Shown in pieces: positions 54,658 through 64,000 of a stretch of 64,000 bases of DNA. The notes under the pieces are model-generated. The model was given only the letters and a program-made list of their open reading frames with translations, was not told where the DNA came from and did no database searches. A program made the position numbers and the translations under genes. Origin of the DNA: Eustoma russellianum (lineage: Eukaryota > Streptophyta > Magnoliopsida > Gentianales > Gentianaceae); NCBI GenBank assembly GCA_036186865.1, contig AP025040.1, positions 37,703,977 through 37,767,976 on the forward strand, in the 5' to 3' direction. Within the stretch, counting starts at the first letter, position 1, and each line of letters begins with the position of its first letter.

Positions 54658-57479
54658 TACCCCCCTCCTCAAAAGGATTCGTCCTCGAATAAAAAAGGTG
54701 ATCAGTGAAAGGGGTGAGGTCAGCAACATTAAGAGTAGGCGAAATTGAACCATACCTTTCAGGAAGATCAAGTATGTATGCATTGTCACCTATGCGTTTC
54801 AAAACTTTGAAAGATCCGTCTCCTCGAGGCAACAGTTTTGACTTTCTCTCATTGGGAAATCTTTCTTTGCGCAAATGTAACCACACTAAATCTCCAGGTT
54901 TAAACACAACTCGTTTTCGATGTTTGTTAGCTCGTCTTTCGTAAGCTTTGTTTTTCTTTTCAAGTTGTGTTTTAACTTGTTCATGCAGTTTCTTTATCTT
55001 TTCCGCTTTTTGTTTACCATCAAGACTAGAACGTTCATGCACGGGAATAGGAAGCAAATCGAGGGAGACAAGGGATTAAAGCCATACACGATTTCAAATG
55101 GACCATGCAAAGTACCGTGATGGACACTCCTATTGTATGCAAATTCGATATATGGTAAACAATCTTCCCAATGTTTAATGTATTTTTAGCAAAATGGCAC
55201 GCAAAAGTTGAGAAAGAGTACGATTAACGACTTCAGTTTGTCCATCAGTTTGTGGGTGTGCGTTGGTGGAAAACAACAATTGTGTACCAAGTTTAGCCCA
55301 CAAGACACGCCAAAAATGACTCAAAAATTTCGTATCTCTATCACTTACAATTGTACGTGGCATGCCATACAATCTCACAATTTCTCTGAAGAACAAATCA
55401 GCAACATGTGTGGCATCATCAACTTTCCTACATGCAATGAAATGTGCCATTTTTGAAAATCGATCAACCAAACATAAATGCTATCGCGTCCTCCCCGAGA
55501 CCTAGGAAGTCCTAAAACAAAGTCCATGGAAATGTCAATCCAAGGGGCATCAGGGACGGGTAAAGGCGTGTAAAGGCCATGTGGTTGGGTTTTGGATTTG
55601 GCTTGTTTGCAAGTGATGCAACTACCACATAACCTTTCGACATCTACGCGCATGTGGGGCCAATAGAAATGTTCCTTAAGAGTCTCAAGGGTTTTGAACA
55701 CTCCGAAGTGACCCATTAAACCTCCCCCATGGGCTTCTTTAGTCAATGCTTCTCGTAGGGATGATTGGGGAACGCACAATTTTTGTTCTTTGAAAAGATA
55801 ACCCTCATGTATGCAAAATTTCCCAAATGGTGCTTCTTTGCATGCCTCGAAAATGGCGCCAAAGTCATGGTCATTGGGGTACAATTCTTTAAGTGATTCG
55901 AATCCTAAGAAACGTGAAGATAATGTAGTTACTAACGTGTATCTCCTAGAGAGGGCATCGGAAACTATATTATCCTTTCCTTGTTTGTACTTAATCACAT
56001 AAGGAAATTGTTCTATGAACTCTACCCATTTGGCATGTCTTTTGTTCAACTTTCCCTGCCCTTTAAGATACTTAAGGCTTTCGTGGTCAGTGTGGATCAC
56101 AAATTCCTTAGGTTGAAGATAGTGTTGCCAAGTTTGTAGGGATCTCACAAGGGCATAAAGTTCTTTATCATAAGTAGAGTAATTCAATGCTGCTCCTTTC
56201 AATTTCTCACTAAAATAGGCGATGGGTTTCTTACCTTGGGTTAAAACTGCGCCTATACCCACTCCACTTGCATCACACTCGATCTCAAAGGTCTCGTCAG
56301 AATTTGGTAGCCTAAGTATGGGTGCAGTGGTCAGCCTACGTTTGAGCTCATCAAATGCCTGTTGTTGTGGCTCTTCCCACCTAAAAGGCACATCTTTTTT
56401 CACGATTTCGTTTAAGGGTGCGCTATGGAAGAAAAATCTTTGACAAAGCGTCTATAAAAGCTTGCTAGTCCATGAAAACTACGAACTTCCCCTACATTCT
56501 TAGGTATAGGCCACTCCATGATCGACCTAACCTTTTCCTCATCCATTTCTACTCCCTCAGCCGAAATGACAAAGCCTAGAAAGACTACGCGTTCTAAACA
56601 AAAGGAGCATTTCTTAAAGTTTGCGTAAAGTTGTTCTTGCTTAAGGTTTTCAAAAACGGCTCGAATGTGGTCAAGATGATCTTCTATGGTTTGAGAATAG
56701 ATTAAGATATCATCAAAATAAACAACGACAAATCGTCCTATGAACGCTCGTAAGACTTCATTCATTAGCCTCATAAAGGTGCTAGGGGCGTTGGTGAGCC
56801 CGAAGGGCATCACTAACCACTCATAGAGCCCAAACTTGGTTTTGAATGCAGTCGTCCATTCGTCCCCTTCTCTAATGCGTACCTGGAAGTACCCTTGCTT
56901 AAGGTCGATTTTGGTGAAGAATTTAGATCCGTGCAACATGTCCAACATATCGTCTAGCCTAGGTATGGGGTACCTATACTTGACGGTAATTTTGTTTATG
57001 GCTCGGCAATCGATACACATTCTCCACGTTCCATCCTTTTTGGGTACTAAAATGACTGGGACGGCAGATGGGCTTAGGCTCTCTCGGACTTGTCCACTCG
57101 CTAGGAGCTCCTCTACTTGCCTTTGGATTTCTTTGGTTTCTTCGGGGTTGGCTCGATAGGCTGGGCGATTGGGTAACACGGCTCCTAGGACAAAGTCGAT
57201 TTGGTGTTCTATTCCTCTAATGGGTGGTAATCCGGATGGGGGTTCGGAGGGAAATATAACTTCATATTCTTGGATAAGGGACGCAACTGAGGTAGGTAAG
57301 TTTGGTGGCAGTTCTTCTAGTGTAAGGTGACACGACTTTGGAATGATGATGAGGACAGTTTGGTTGTTATAAAGGGCGCGTGTGACCTCTCTTTTCTTTG
57401 CGAAATACCCACACTTCTTTTTGGACTCGTTGACACTTAGGGGCACTACCTCTTTTCCCTTGCTCTCATGTTTTTGTTC
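54504..57479 (-). pseudogene. pol: E7 Pol pseudogene (RT, RNase H, integrase, LTR-encoded tail)
   Basis: Carries reverse transcriptase (YFDDILIYS), RNase H (ECDASGVGIGAVL), the integrase zinc region (HGGGLMGHFG, then CGSCITCKQ), integrase core pieces (DISMDFVLG, VSDRDTKF, DGQTEVVNRT) and the C-terminal module (LVWLHLRKERF). The frame shifts near 56427, 55478, 55185, 55060 and 54660, each explained by a single-base change relative to E3/E4. Beyond the last shift, the LTR still encodes an open 50-residue tail with KGPMTRRRAR, FLYKHVQDEP and PWVHFIE, stop at 54504-54506. The protein cannot be made in one piece. Confidence 0.92.
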
Positions 57480-59372
57480 TCACTTTTCATACACTCCACG
57501 AATTTTCTCTCGGCTTCTTTTTTCATTAGGATCGGCTCTAGACTTGGACATGCGTTGGTGATCCTCGTGGACTTTGTGTGGTGGAAGTGCATGCAGTTTG
57601 TACAATTTGCCATTCAATTTGAAAGAATAACGATTCAAATAACCATCATATGTCACATGTCGATCAAATTGCCATGGCCTACCAAGTAAGATATGACTAG
57701 CATGCATTGGTGCAACGTCGCATAAAACATCATCTTTGTAACTACCAATGCTAAGAGAAATTAAAACTTGTTTACTTACGCTAATCTCACCGCAATCATT
57801 TAGCCATGCAAGTTTGTAAGGATGCGGATGATTAGTCATAGGCAAATTCAGTTTTCTTACTAATTCGATGCTAGCCACATTCACACAAGAACCGAAATCA
57901 ATGATCATGGTGCACACTCTTCCATTTATCATGCAATGAATATGGAAGATGTTTTCTCTATGTTGTTCGTAATCATCTAATTTTGGATATGCATTTAAAG
58001 CTCTACGCACAACAAGAAACTCCTTAGTATCAAAATCATCTAATGCGCCTAGATCCTCTTCAGGTTCAATTTTATTATCATGCTCAGACTCGTTTTCATG
58101 CTCGGACTCGGACACATATTCGTTTGTCTCTTCAATTAACATGATTCGTTTTGCATTAGGACACTCTTTTCCTATGTAACCACGTCCTTGACATTTATAG
58201 CATTTAATGTCTCTAAACCTGTTTGAGGAATCAGAAGAATTTCCGGTAGGAGCCTTTTGTTGGATGCGTGCATCTCTCCTTTGTGTGAATTGCACACGAT
58301 TGTCCATTCTTTGTGACGCACCTTGGTCACGTGCTTGGCCTCCTGTAGGCCGTGAACTTCCTGTTCTTGAAGGCTTGCTGGAAAATCTTGATGAAGATTG
58401 ATTAGTACGATAATTGGAATTGAAATTGGAGGAATTACGTACTTTTAATTGTGTTTCAATCTTTTCAGCCATATGGACCATGGTTGTGAGGCCGAGATAA
58501 GGTTGAAGGTCAACCCTTTGCGCAATCTCCCTGTTTAAACCATGTAAGAATCGAGCCTTGGTGGCTTCTTCAGGTTCCTGCAAGTTAGACCTTTCCAACA
58601 AAATTTCCAACTCTTTATAATACTCGTCTACACTTTTGGAACCTTGTCGTAAATTATGCAAACTCGTGAAAATAGAACTCTCATAATTGTTTGGAATAAA
58701 ACGTTGTCGCATTTCAAACTTCATTTCTTCCCAAGTGGCAATTGGGGGTTGCCTCGTCTTAGTTCTATTTCGACACAAATTCGTCCACCAATTAAGTGCA
58801 TAACTAGAAAACTCAATAGAAGCGTACCTCACTTTTTGCAATTCACTATAATTGGTACAAGAAAAGATTAAATCCACTTTCGTTTCTCATTCTAAATATT
58901 CCTCCGCATTACTTTTACCATAAAACGTGGGAATATTTATTTTGGTTTTGAGAAAATCATCATCTTGCGGGAAAAGGGGATTTTGGCGTCTTTGGTAACC
59001 ACGGGGAGGGTGGTCATCAAAGTCATAATCATCATGCTCATATGGAATGTAATCGTCATTGTACCTTCTCGGAGCTTACCTTCTTGGTTGTGTAGGAGGA
59101 ACAAACCTTCTTGCTTCGGTGTGTGGTGGTCTAAGGTTGTCATCCTCAACTTCTTCTGGGGGATGGCGCCTTGGTTGTGGTAGGGGAACGGCCCTGCTTG
59201 TTCCTTGGCCATCACTCGTTTTGTAGCTTTGCTCCACGTCTACCAAGCGATGCTCAATTACCTCATTGTCATGCATGAGTTTCTTAAGCATCTGCAGCAT
59301 TTGTTGTTGCGTGTTCTCTACAGTTTCGGCCTCTTTTGACTTGCTAGACGCGGAATGATTGCTGCTCTCCAT
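57480..59372 (-). pseudogene. gag: E7 Gag and protease pseudogene
   Basis: Starts MESSNHSASS at 59372, like E3's MEGSNSTQ. It contains the capsid domain (VDLIFSCTNYSELQKVRYAS, then YYKELEILLERS), the knuckle CYKCQGRGYIGKEC and a protease motif reading IIDFGSC, where the E3 and E4 copies have IIDSGSC, so the active-site Ser/Thr position is changed to Phe. In-frame stops lie at 59078-59076 (TAA), 58889-58887 (TGA, at the Trp of the YLEW motif) and 57482-57480 (TGA), the frame otherwise continuing unchanged. It is dead as a Gag gene. Confidence 0.92.
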
Positions 59373-60997
59373 TGTTCCTAAGGAATTGAACAAAAACAAA
59401 GGGAAAAGGAAAGAAGCAAACTAATACAAAGACAAACAAACGTTAAGGGATTAGTAAAAAAATAAGCTATGAACACTCCGCTTTCGATTATTTCTACTCT
59501 CTTACCACTTTGGCTCTTGGATAACCTGAGGTTAAGAAGGCTCAAAGTGAGCAATAAGGAAGTGTATTGCCAAGGCTTCTTCAAATCACAACGTTCTCCA
59601 CTTGTTTCTTCCTCTTTGCGTTCAAGTTGCACCAATTAGTATCAAAGTAGAATCAATTGAAATGAACACAAACTTGAACTTTCTACTAAGATTCAAAGAA
59701 AATAAGCAACCAAAGTTGATGTATAAGGATGAACCAAAGATAAACTAAGGGTTGCCGTGGGCAATCTTTAGTTAATTTTGATTCTATGCACTTACTATCC
59801 ACAAAATGGTTCAAGTCATGCAACAATCGAACAACCAAATGTGTGATTGGTTCAAGAAGATCAGGAGAGGGTATATAGGGGATGGCAATGTGGGGTAAAA
59901 GGAAATATGGTATCCAAGGTTTGCAAATCGTACCAAAAATTTTCCACGTAATGCACAAACGTTTTGCCCCTTTTTCTTTGCTCTTGTTCTTTTGTTTTTC
60001 TTTTCCTTCCTTGCTATTTCAATTGAGCAAGGTTCAGATTCTCTTTTTTTTTTGACTAAGGGCAGAATTGAAATTTCACGCGTTTTGCACTTAGCACTTG
60101 CGTTTTTGGACAGAATAGTGCAATATATTTAAAATGCAATTTGTAGCTTGGACTTGCAACAAAAATAACCTTGGAAAGTGAGGGAAGTTGGGGTAAGGCC
60201 GAATGGGTTAGGGTTACAGGAATGGGGTTTTGGGAACGAAATGGGCGTGGTAAATGGGCTGTTTGGGTGGGTAATTGATGATTGGTGTGGTCAATTTGGA
60301 TATTGGTTGGTTTAGGACAGAATTTGAACAAAATTCAAATTCTAGGGTTAGGGTTTATTTGAATGAATTGGGATCTTTAGATTCTGATTGTGTTTGATAA
60401 AATTGGCTTGGGGCTTTTTGTTGGGGGTGTAGATAAGGTTGTTTGGGATCAGGTTGGTGAGTTTTTAGGGTTGGGTTGGGGTGGGGCTGGTTGGGCCGTG
60501 GGGTGTGGGGTTAGAATTAGGGTTTTGTTGTTGAAGATGGTTCATGAAGGCAAACACACGTATGACTACTTAACTTAAAGCATGAAATCAATCACAATGC
60601 GAATCACAAGATGCATACAATCATCACCAACTAAAAGCTTCGGTAGCAACAAGATGATTTGAAACCGAGGTAGCTTTATAGGCTGATGGTTGGATTGTGT
60701 AAAAGAAGGCTGAATATGACCAAAAATGCAACAAACCCTAATTTGTTCAAGTTTGAATGACTCAACATCAGATTGTGATGCGAAAAGGAAATAAAAGAAA
60801 TGACACTTGAATGATGAAAAGCAAAATGCAGCAACATGCAAAGACTCAAAGCAAAAATGAGTAGGACGTTTGTTTTTCTGTATGAAATGCAAGACAATGG
60901 CGTGTAGAGTGAGGGGTAGAAGAAGGACTCAACTGAAATTGAAATGACTAGACTCAAACGAAAAGGAAATGATAGATGGTGGAATAGAGTAACCTGG
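59373..60997 (-). other. E7 untranslated leader
   Basis: About 1.6 kb without supported coding. On the + strand 60465-60510 is strongly G-rich, with runs of three and four G. Confidence 0.8.
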
Positions 60998-61009
60998 GCT
61001 CTGATACCA
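60998..61009 (-). other. E7 primer-binding site (tRNA-Met)
   Basis: GCTCTGATACCA on the + strand. One extra G follows the 12-base core compared with tRNA-Met (CCTGGGCTCTG). Confidence 0.9.
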
Positions 61010-61012
61010 ATT

Positions 61013-62448
61013 TGATGCGTGCAACTAGCGTGGGCTCCAACGATTCCACCTTCCAAACGTCCTTCACAAAGGGTTAGGCACAAGGAAGAAGACTTCCCCT
61101 TGCTTACTTAGTGATTAAAAACGTGTGGATTAAGAACGAGCAAAACTAACAATTCAAGATGGTCGTTGATCAGGCAAACCAATACGTCCCTCCTGGACGG
61201 CACCTTTAAGCAGTGGCAACACCTTCAAAATGCTCAATTTTGAAGGATCTTAACCTAGGTTTTTAATGCAAAACCAAGAAAACAAAGTCTCACACAAAGT
61301 GAAAGAAATATCAAGAATTCTTATTCATCAAAAGGTGTTCTTTCATGCGTCCCCTAAGGCTCTATTTATAGGCTGAGCTTGAGCCTTAAAATGTCTAGAA
61401 CGAATTCAAAATAAAGCTAGCTAGCAATGTTAGAAACTTGAAAATTATTTGAATTCAAAACTAAAATAAATTCTAGCTAAAATCTTAAAGTCTTGCAAAA
61501 CACTATCCTCAATGAATCTGGTCGTGTATGATGATGAAATTGGCATTTGAGACTTGGTTTTGATGTAGATGAAGTTGTTGCAATTGAATTCCAAGGTTGG
61601 TTGAAGATTGAATTCAAATTGAATTTGAACTTGATTTCAATCTTTAAATTTTGATCTCTCCTCTTTTGATCTCCAAGTTGGCGTGGGAAGGGATGAAATT
61701 GGCGTGTGAGAAGGTCTCCAAGTGGCTGAGATGTTGAATTCAAATGTTGGTTGGAGATTGAATTTAAATTGAACTTGAATTTGAATTCAAACTTGGATTC
61801 CACTTTGAATTGTGATCTTATCGCTTCTTGCTTCAAGAATGGCGTGCAGATGGCTAGGATAAGGTTGAGAACTTATTGAAATTTAAGTCTCCAATTGGTT
61901 GAGACTTGAATTCAAATCATGGTTGAATTTGAATTCAAGTCTAGCTTTGAAATTAAATGCAATTTGATCATCATCCTTTTGCTTCAAAGTGGCCGGCCCC
62001 CTTATTGTATTTGGAGATGATTTTGATCTCAATTTGAACAAGAGATTCCATCTTGGACATATTTGAATTTGTCTTTGTGGAGACAACATTCCCTTCAAGA
62101 CAACATTCTTTTTGTCTCCCATGTTGCAACACACGGCCATCTTGCTGTTTTTGGGTCTTTATTTTATTTGGATATTCCATGTACCTAAATTACCTACAAA
62201 GCAAACACATAAAACAAATATCACAAGAAAACAAGACAAAAACTAAAGTAATGAACACACGCATGCTTATACACGCTCAAGTTGAAGGTTCAATGAAATG
62301 AACCCAAGGAATCTTAGGTTCATCTTGAACATGCTTGTACAAGAAGGTGGCAACTTGATGACAAAGTTCTCTTGCCCTCCTTCTTGTCATAGGGCCCTTG
62401 ACCTCTTGATGGGACCCTTGATCCTCATCGGACCCTTGATCCTCATCA
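61013..62448 (-). repeat. E7 5' LTR, 1436 bp
   Basis: TGATGCGTGCAAC to CCTCATCA on the + strand. It is 20 bases longer than the 3' copy, through an 18-bp tandem duplication at its element-strand start (62413-62448) and a 2-bp difference near 62257. Confidence 0.94.
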
Positions 62449-62453
62449 GATAC

Positions 62454-62697
62454 TCTCCTTTAGTCCGATTATATGATACCGTACAAGAAATCAGGATGAA
62501 ACGGACAAGATTTTGACCTTGTTCTTCCTCTATTTGCCGTGGCCGAAGGTTGATCATGGAGTGGATGGCCGGCTGAATTTTGTGAAGAATAGAATAGGAT
62601 AGAATTTGGGTTGTATAGAGTGTGTATATGTATGTATATATATAAGGATATGAATATAAAAGAAACTATGATTCTCCCTTTTTTCCCTTACTGTTGC
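62454..62697. other. Unassigned AT-rich sequence right of E7
   Basis: No coding frame, repeat family or RNA gene recognised. There is a short TATG/TATA simple repeat near 62623-62645. Confidence 0.6.
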
Positions 62698-62881
62698 CGT
62701 GGCATTGTTAGTGGGGGGTGTCAAAACTTGTTGCAGTGGGTTATGGGTTCAAGAAGCTCCAAATCATGATGACCATAGTGGATGACCTTGTCTCAGTTGA
62801 TGATCTGATAGAGGAACGACAGCTGAGCTCATCAATGAATATGTTCAAGGTTGTGACATTGTAGCCTTCGATAAGATTTAA
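62698..62881 (+). pseudogene. Degenerate fragment of elongation factor eEF1B beta/delta (guanine-exchange C-terminus)
   Basis: eEF1B beta/delta exchanges GDP for GTP on eEF1A in the cytosol during translation. The frame from 62712 reads WGVSKLVAVGYGFKKLQIMM and then TIVDDLVSVDDLIEER. These are hallmark sequences of the C-terminal exchange domain (family form WGASKLVPVGYGIKKL). Just upstream the frame contains a stop (TAG near 62709). After LIEER the frame shifts, and the protein end is recovered in another frame as LINEYVQGCDIVAFDKI followed by TAA at 62879-62881. An internal frameshift and a missing N-terminal two-thirds make this a pseudogene fragment. An A run at about 62947-62957 could be the tail of a processed copy, but an exon remnant of a former gene is equally possible. 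Confidence 0.82.
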
Positions 62882-63538
62882 GACCCTGGTCACTGGATTT
62901 GCTTTAGCCTGCCTTTTGAAGGGCTATAATTGTTATATCCGGAAGGAAAAAAAAAAAGAGAAGGAAAATAAAAAGAAGAGGAAATAATATATTTAAATAA
63001 TCAAATCTTATCCCTCCCCTCAATCAACCTTATCTTCCCCAAAACCCTCTCTTATTTAAACCTCATTAACCCTAATTCCCCTTTTCTTTTTCTCACACGG
63101 CAGCCTCCCTCTCCCCATTCCCCTCTCTCAATTTCGGCCACCACAAGAGGAAGAGAAAAGAAGGATCTTTGATCCACGGTTTAGGAGGAGGAAACCATAA
63201 CCCTAACGGGATCATCATCTCGTGTATCAATCACTTCTCGCTTGGAATCGAGGTAGGTGCATATTCATTATCTCCTCAAAACGGTATGAAGGCTTGCATA
63301 GGCAAAAGGGTATTTTTATGTGATGTGGTTGTCGTTGGTTCTTGATTTTATGTGGATCATGTGTAACGTGTTTATTTTCCGTTATTCGTTTTGCTTTCAA
63401 CGTGATCTCGTTGTTGTACGTTTCTGTGTGGGGTTGAGAGATCGTTATGCGTATATGAATATGTGGGATGGGGGAAAGATCGTTTGGGATTGGATGAATG
63501 GACTGCAGAAATTTCAGAATGAGAATTCTGAATTTCGG
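62882..63538 (+). promoter_or_regulatory. Promoter-like stretch with TATA, pyrimidine patch and possible 5' splice site
   Basis: After an A/G-rich tract (62946-63000) there is TATTTAAA (63053-63060). A long CT-rich patch follows (63060-63130) with AACCCTAA-type telo-box motifs (near 63068 and 63200), and then an AG/GTAGGT donor-like site at 63252/63253. This resembles a plant promoter with a 5' leader intron, or equally the LTR of another retrotransposon whose body lies beyond the window. No coding start is supported. Confidence 0.45.
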
Positions 63539-63763
63539 GGACATCGATCGATCGACGTCCAGAGGCTGAGGGTTCGACGTGCCTCAGATGGACATCGATC
63601 GATCGACGTCCAGAGGGTGAGAGATCGATGTGCCTCAGATGGACATCGATCGATCGACGTCCAGGGGCTGAGGGTTCGATGTGCCTCAGGACCACGTCGA
63701 TCGATCGACGTCCCATGGCTGAGGGTTCGACGTGCCTCAGAACCACGTCGAACGATCGACGTC
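63539..63763. repeat. 51-bp tandem repeat, about 4.4 units
   Basis: Units start at 63539, 63590, 63641, 63692 and 63743 (last partial). Each has a near-palindromic core such as ACGTCGATCGATCGACGT followed by CTGAGGGTTCGA and GTGCCTCAG. The period is a multiple of three, so open frames with a 17-residue repeat appear on both strands; I take these as by-products. Confidence 0.95.
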
Positions 63764-63861
63764 AGAGGATGACGTCCAACTGTTTTCTTTCCCTTTCCCT
63801 TGCATTCATGGCACGTGCATTGCATGAGGTACCCATTGTCTGAGGGTGTGCGTGTTCGGAG

Positions 63862-64000
63862 GATACGTAGTGCCTATAGGGCGTGGGGGCCGTGATGATA
63901 CACAGCGTCGGTCGGGCGTGGGTGTCATGTGATACGCAGCGTCTATAGGGCGTGGGTGTCGTACGGATACGCAGCGTCTATAGGGCGTGGGTGTCATGAG
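63862..64000. repeat. Tandem repeat of about 35 bp, running out of the window
   Basis: Units start with GATAC at 63862, 63897, 63931 and 63966 (spacing 35, 34, 35) and share CAGCGTCTATAGGGCGTGGG. It is GC- and CpG-rich against the AT-rich surroundings. Confidence 0.93.

Larger units (their letters stand above)
53242..62448 (-). mobile_element. E7: older, broken Ty3/gypsy element
   Basis: LTRs 53242-54657 and 61013-62448 flanked by GATAC (53237-53241 and 62449-62453). Complete in layout (LTR, primer site, leader, gag, pol, polypurine tract, LTR), but the coding region has three in-frame stops and about five single-base frame changes. By eye the LTRs differ at roughly 20-25 sites plus a 2-bp and an 18-bp length change, far more than any other element here. 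Confidence 0.95.

Noticed and set aside
63320..63772. 150-residue + strand frame with 17-residue repeats (and matching frames on the - strand)
   Set aside because: The 51-bp period is a multiple of three, so any open unit stays open in several frames on both strands. No start context or domain supports a protein.
63539..64000. CRISPR-like regular repeats
   Set aside because: The units are directly adjacent without unique spacers and the setting is a plant nuclear genome.

Overview
This window is nuclear DNA of a flowering plant, probably a eudicot; I cannot name the species. It is almost entirely nested LTR retrotransposons. The evidence is plant Ty1/copia and Ty3/gypsy polyproteins, primer-binding sites complementary to plant initiator tRNA-Met, plant LINE fragments with a C-terminal RNase H, AT-rich plant-type LTR promoters, and a fragment of a cellular translation-factor gene. 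I see no intact host gene, tRNA, rRNA or CRISPR array.

Layout (element names E1-E7 are mine). 1-9227: E1, a copia element on the + strand with very long LTRs (2.75 kb). Its 5' LTR is cut by the window start. E1 sits in the gag of E6 (9228-13250, - strand, gypsy, continuing out of the window behind E1). E6 sits in the reverse transcriptase of an old LINE (LINE A: 13251-14879, 16321-17113 and 51965-52129). LINE A is also split by a solo LTR (14880-16320) and by E4 (17114-51964, + strand gypsy). E4 carries three insertions: a second solo LTR in its leader (19287-20727), the non-autonomous element E5 in its gag (21906-28066), and gypsy E3 in its integrase (32221-50144, - strand). The 3' LTR of E3 is in turn split by copia E2 (32864-42016, - strand). 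The deepest stack is LINE A > E4 > E3 > E2. All these insertions except E1 and E6, which run out of the window, have both 5-bp target-site duplications visible. Right of the stack are a second LINE 3' fragment (52319-53085), an older and broken gypsy element E7 (53242-62448, - strand), a degenerate piece of eEF1B-beta/delta coding sequence (about 62698-62881), a promoter-like stretch, and two GC-rich tandem arrays (51-bp and about 35-bp units) running to the window end.

How the parts relate. E3, E4, E6, E7 and the solo LTRs belong to related gypsy lineages whose pol frame runs on into the 3' LTR and encodes a conserved tail (GP-x-TR, then FL-x-K/R-H, DEP, WV). E5 has no pol but shares leader, primer site, polypurine region and most of its LTR with E4. 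It carries a divergent Gag-like protein with an acidic middle and hydrophobic C-terminus, so it looks like a parasite of an E4-type element. E1 and E2 are a copia pair: E1 has complete coding capacity, while E2 has lost most of gag and the protease through a microhomology deletion. LTR comparisons by eye make E1, E2, E3, E4 and E5 very young and E7 clearly older.

All identities and difference counts were read by eye and need an alignment program to confirm.
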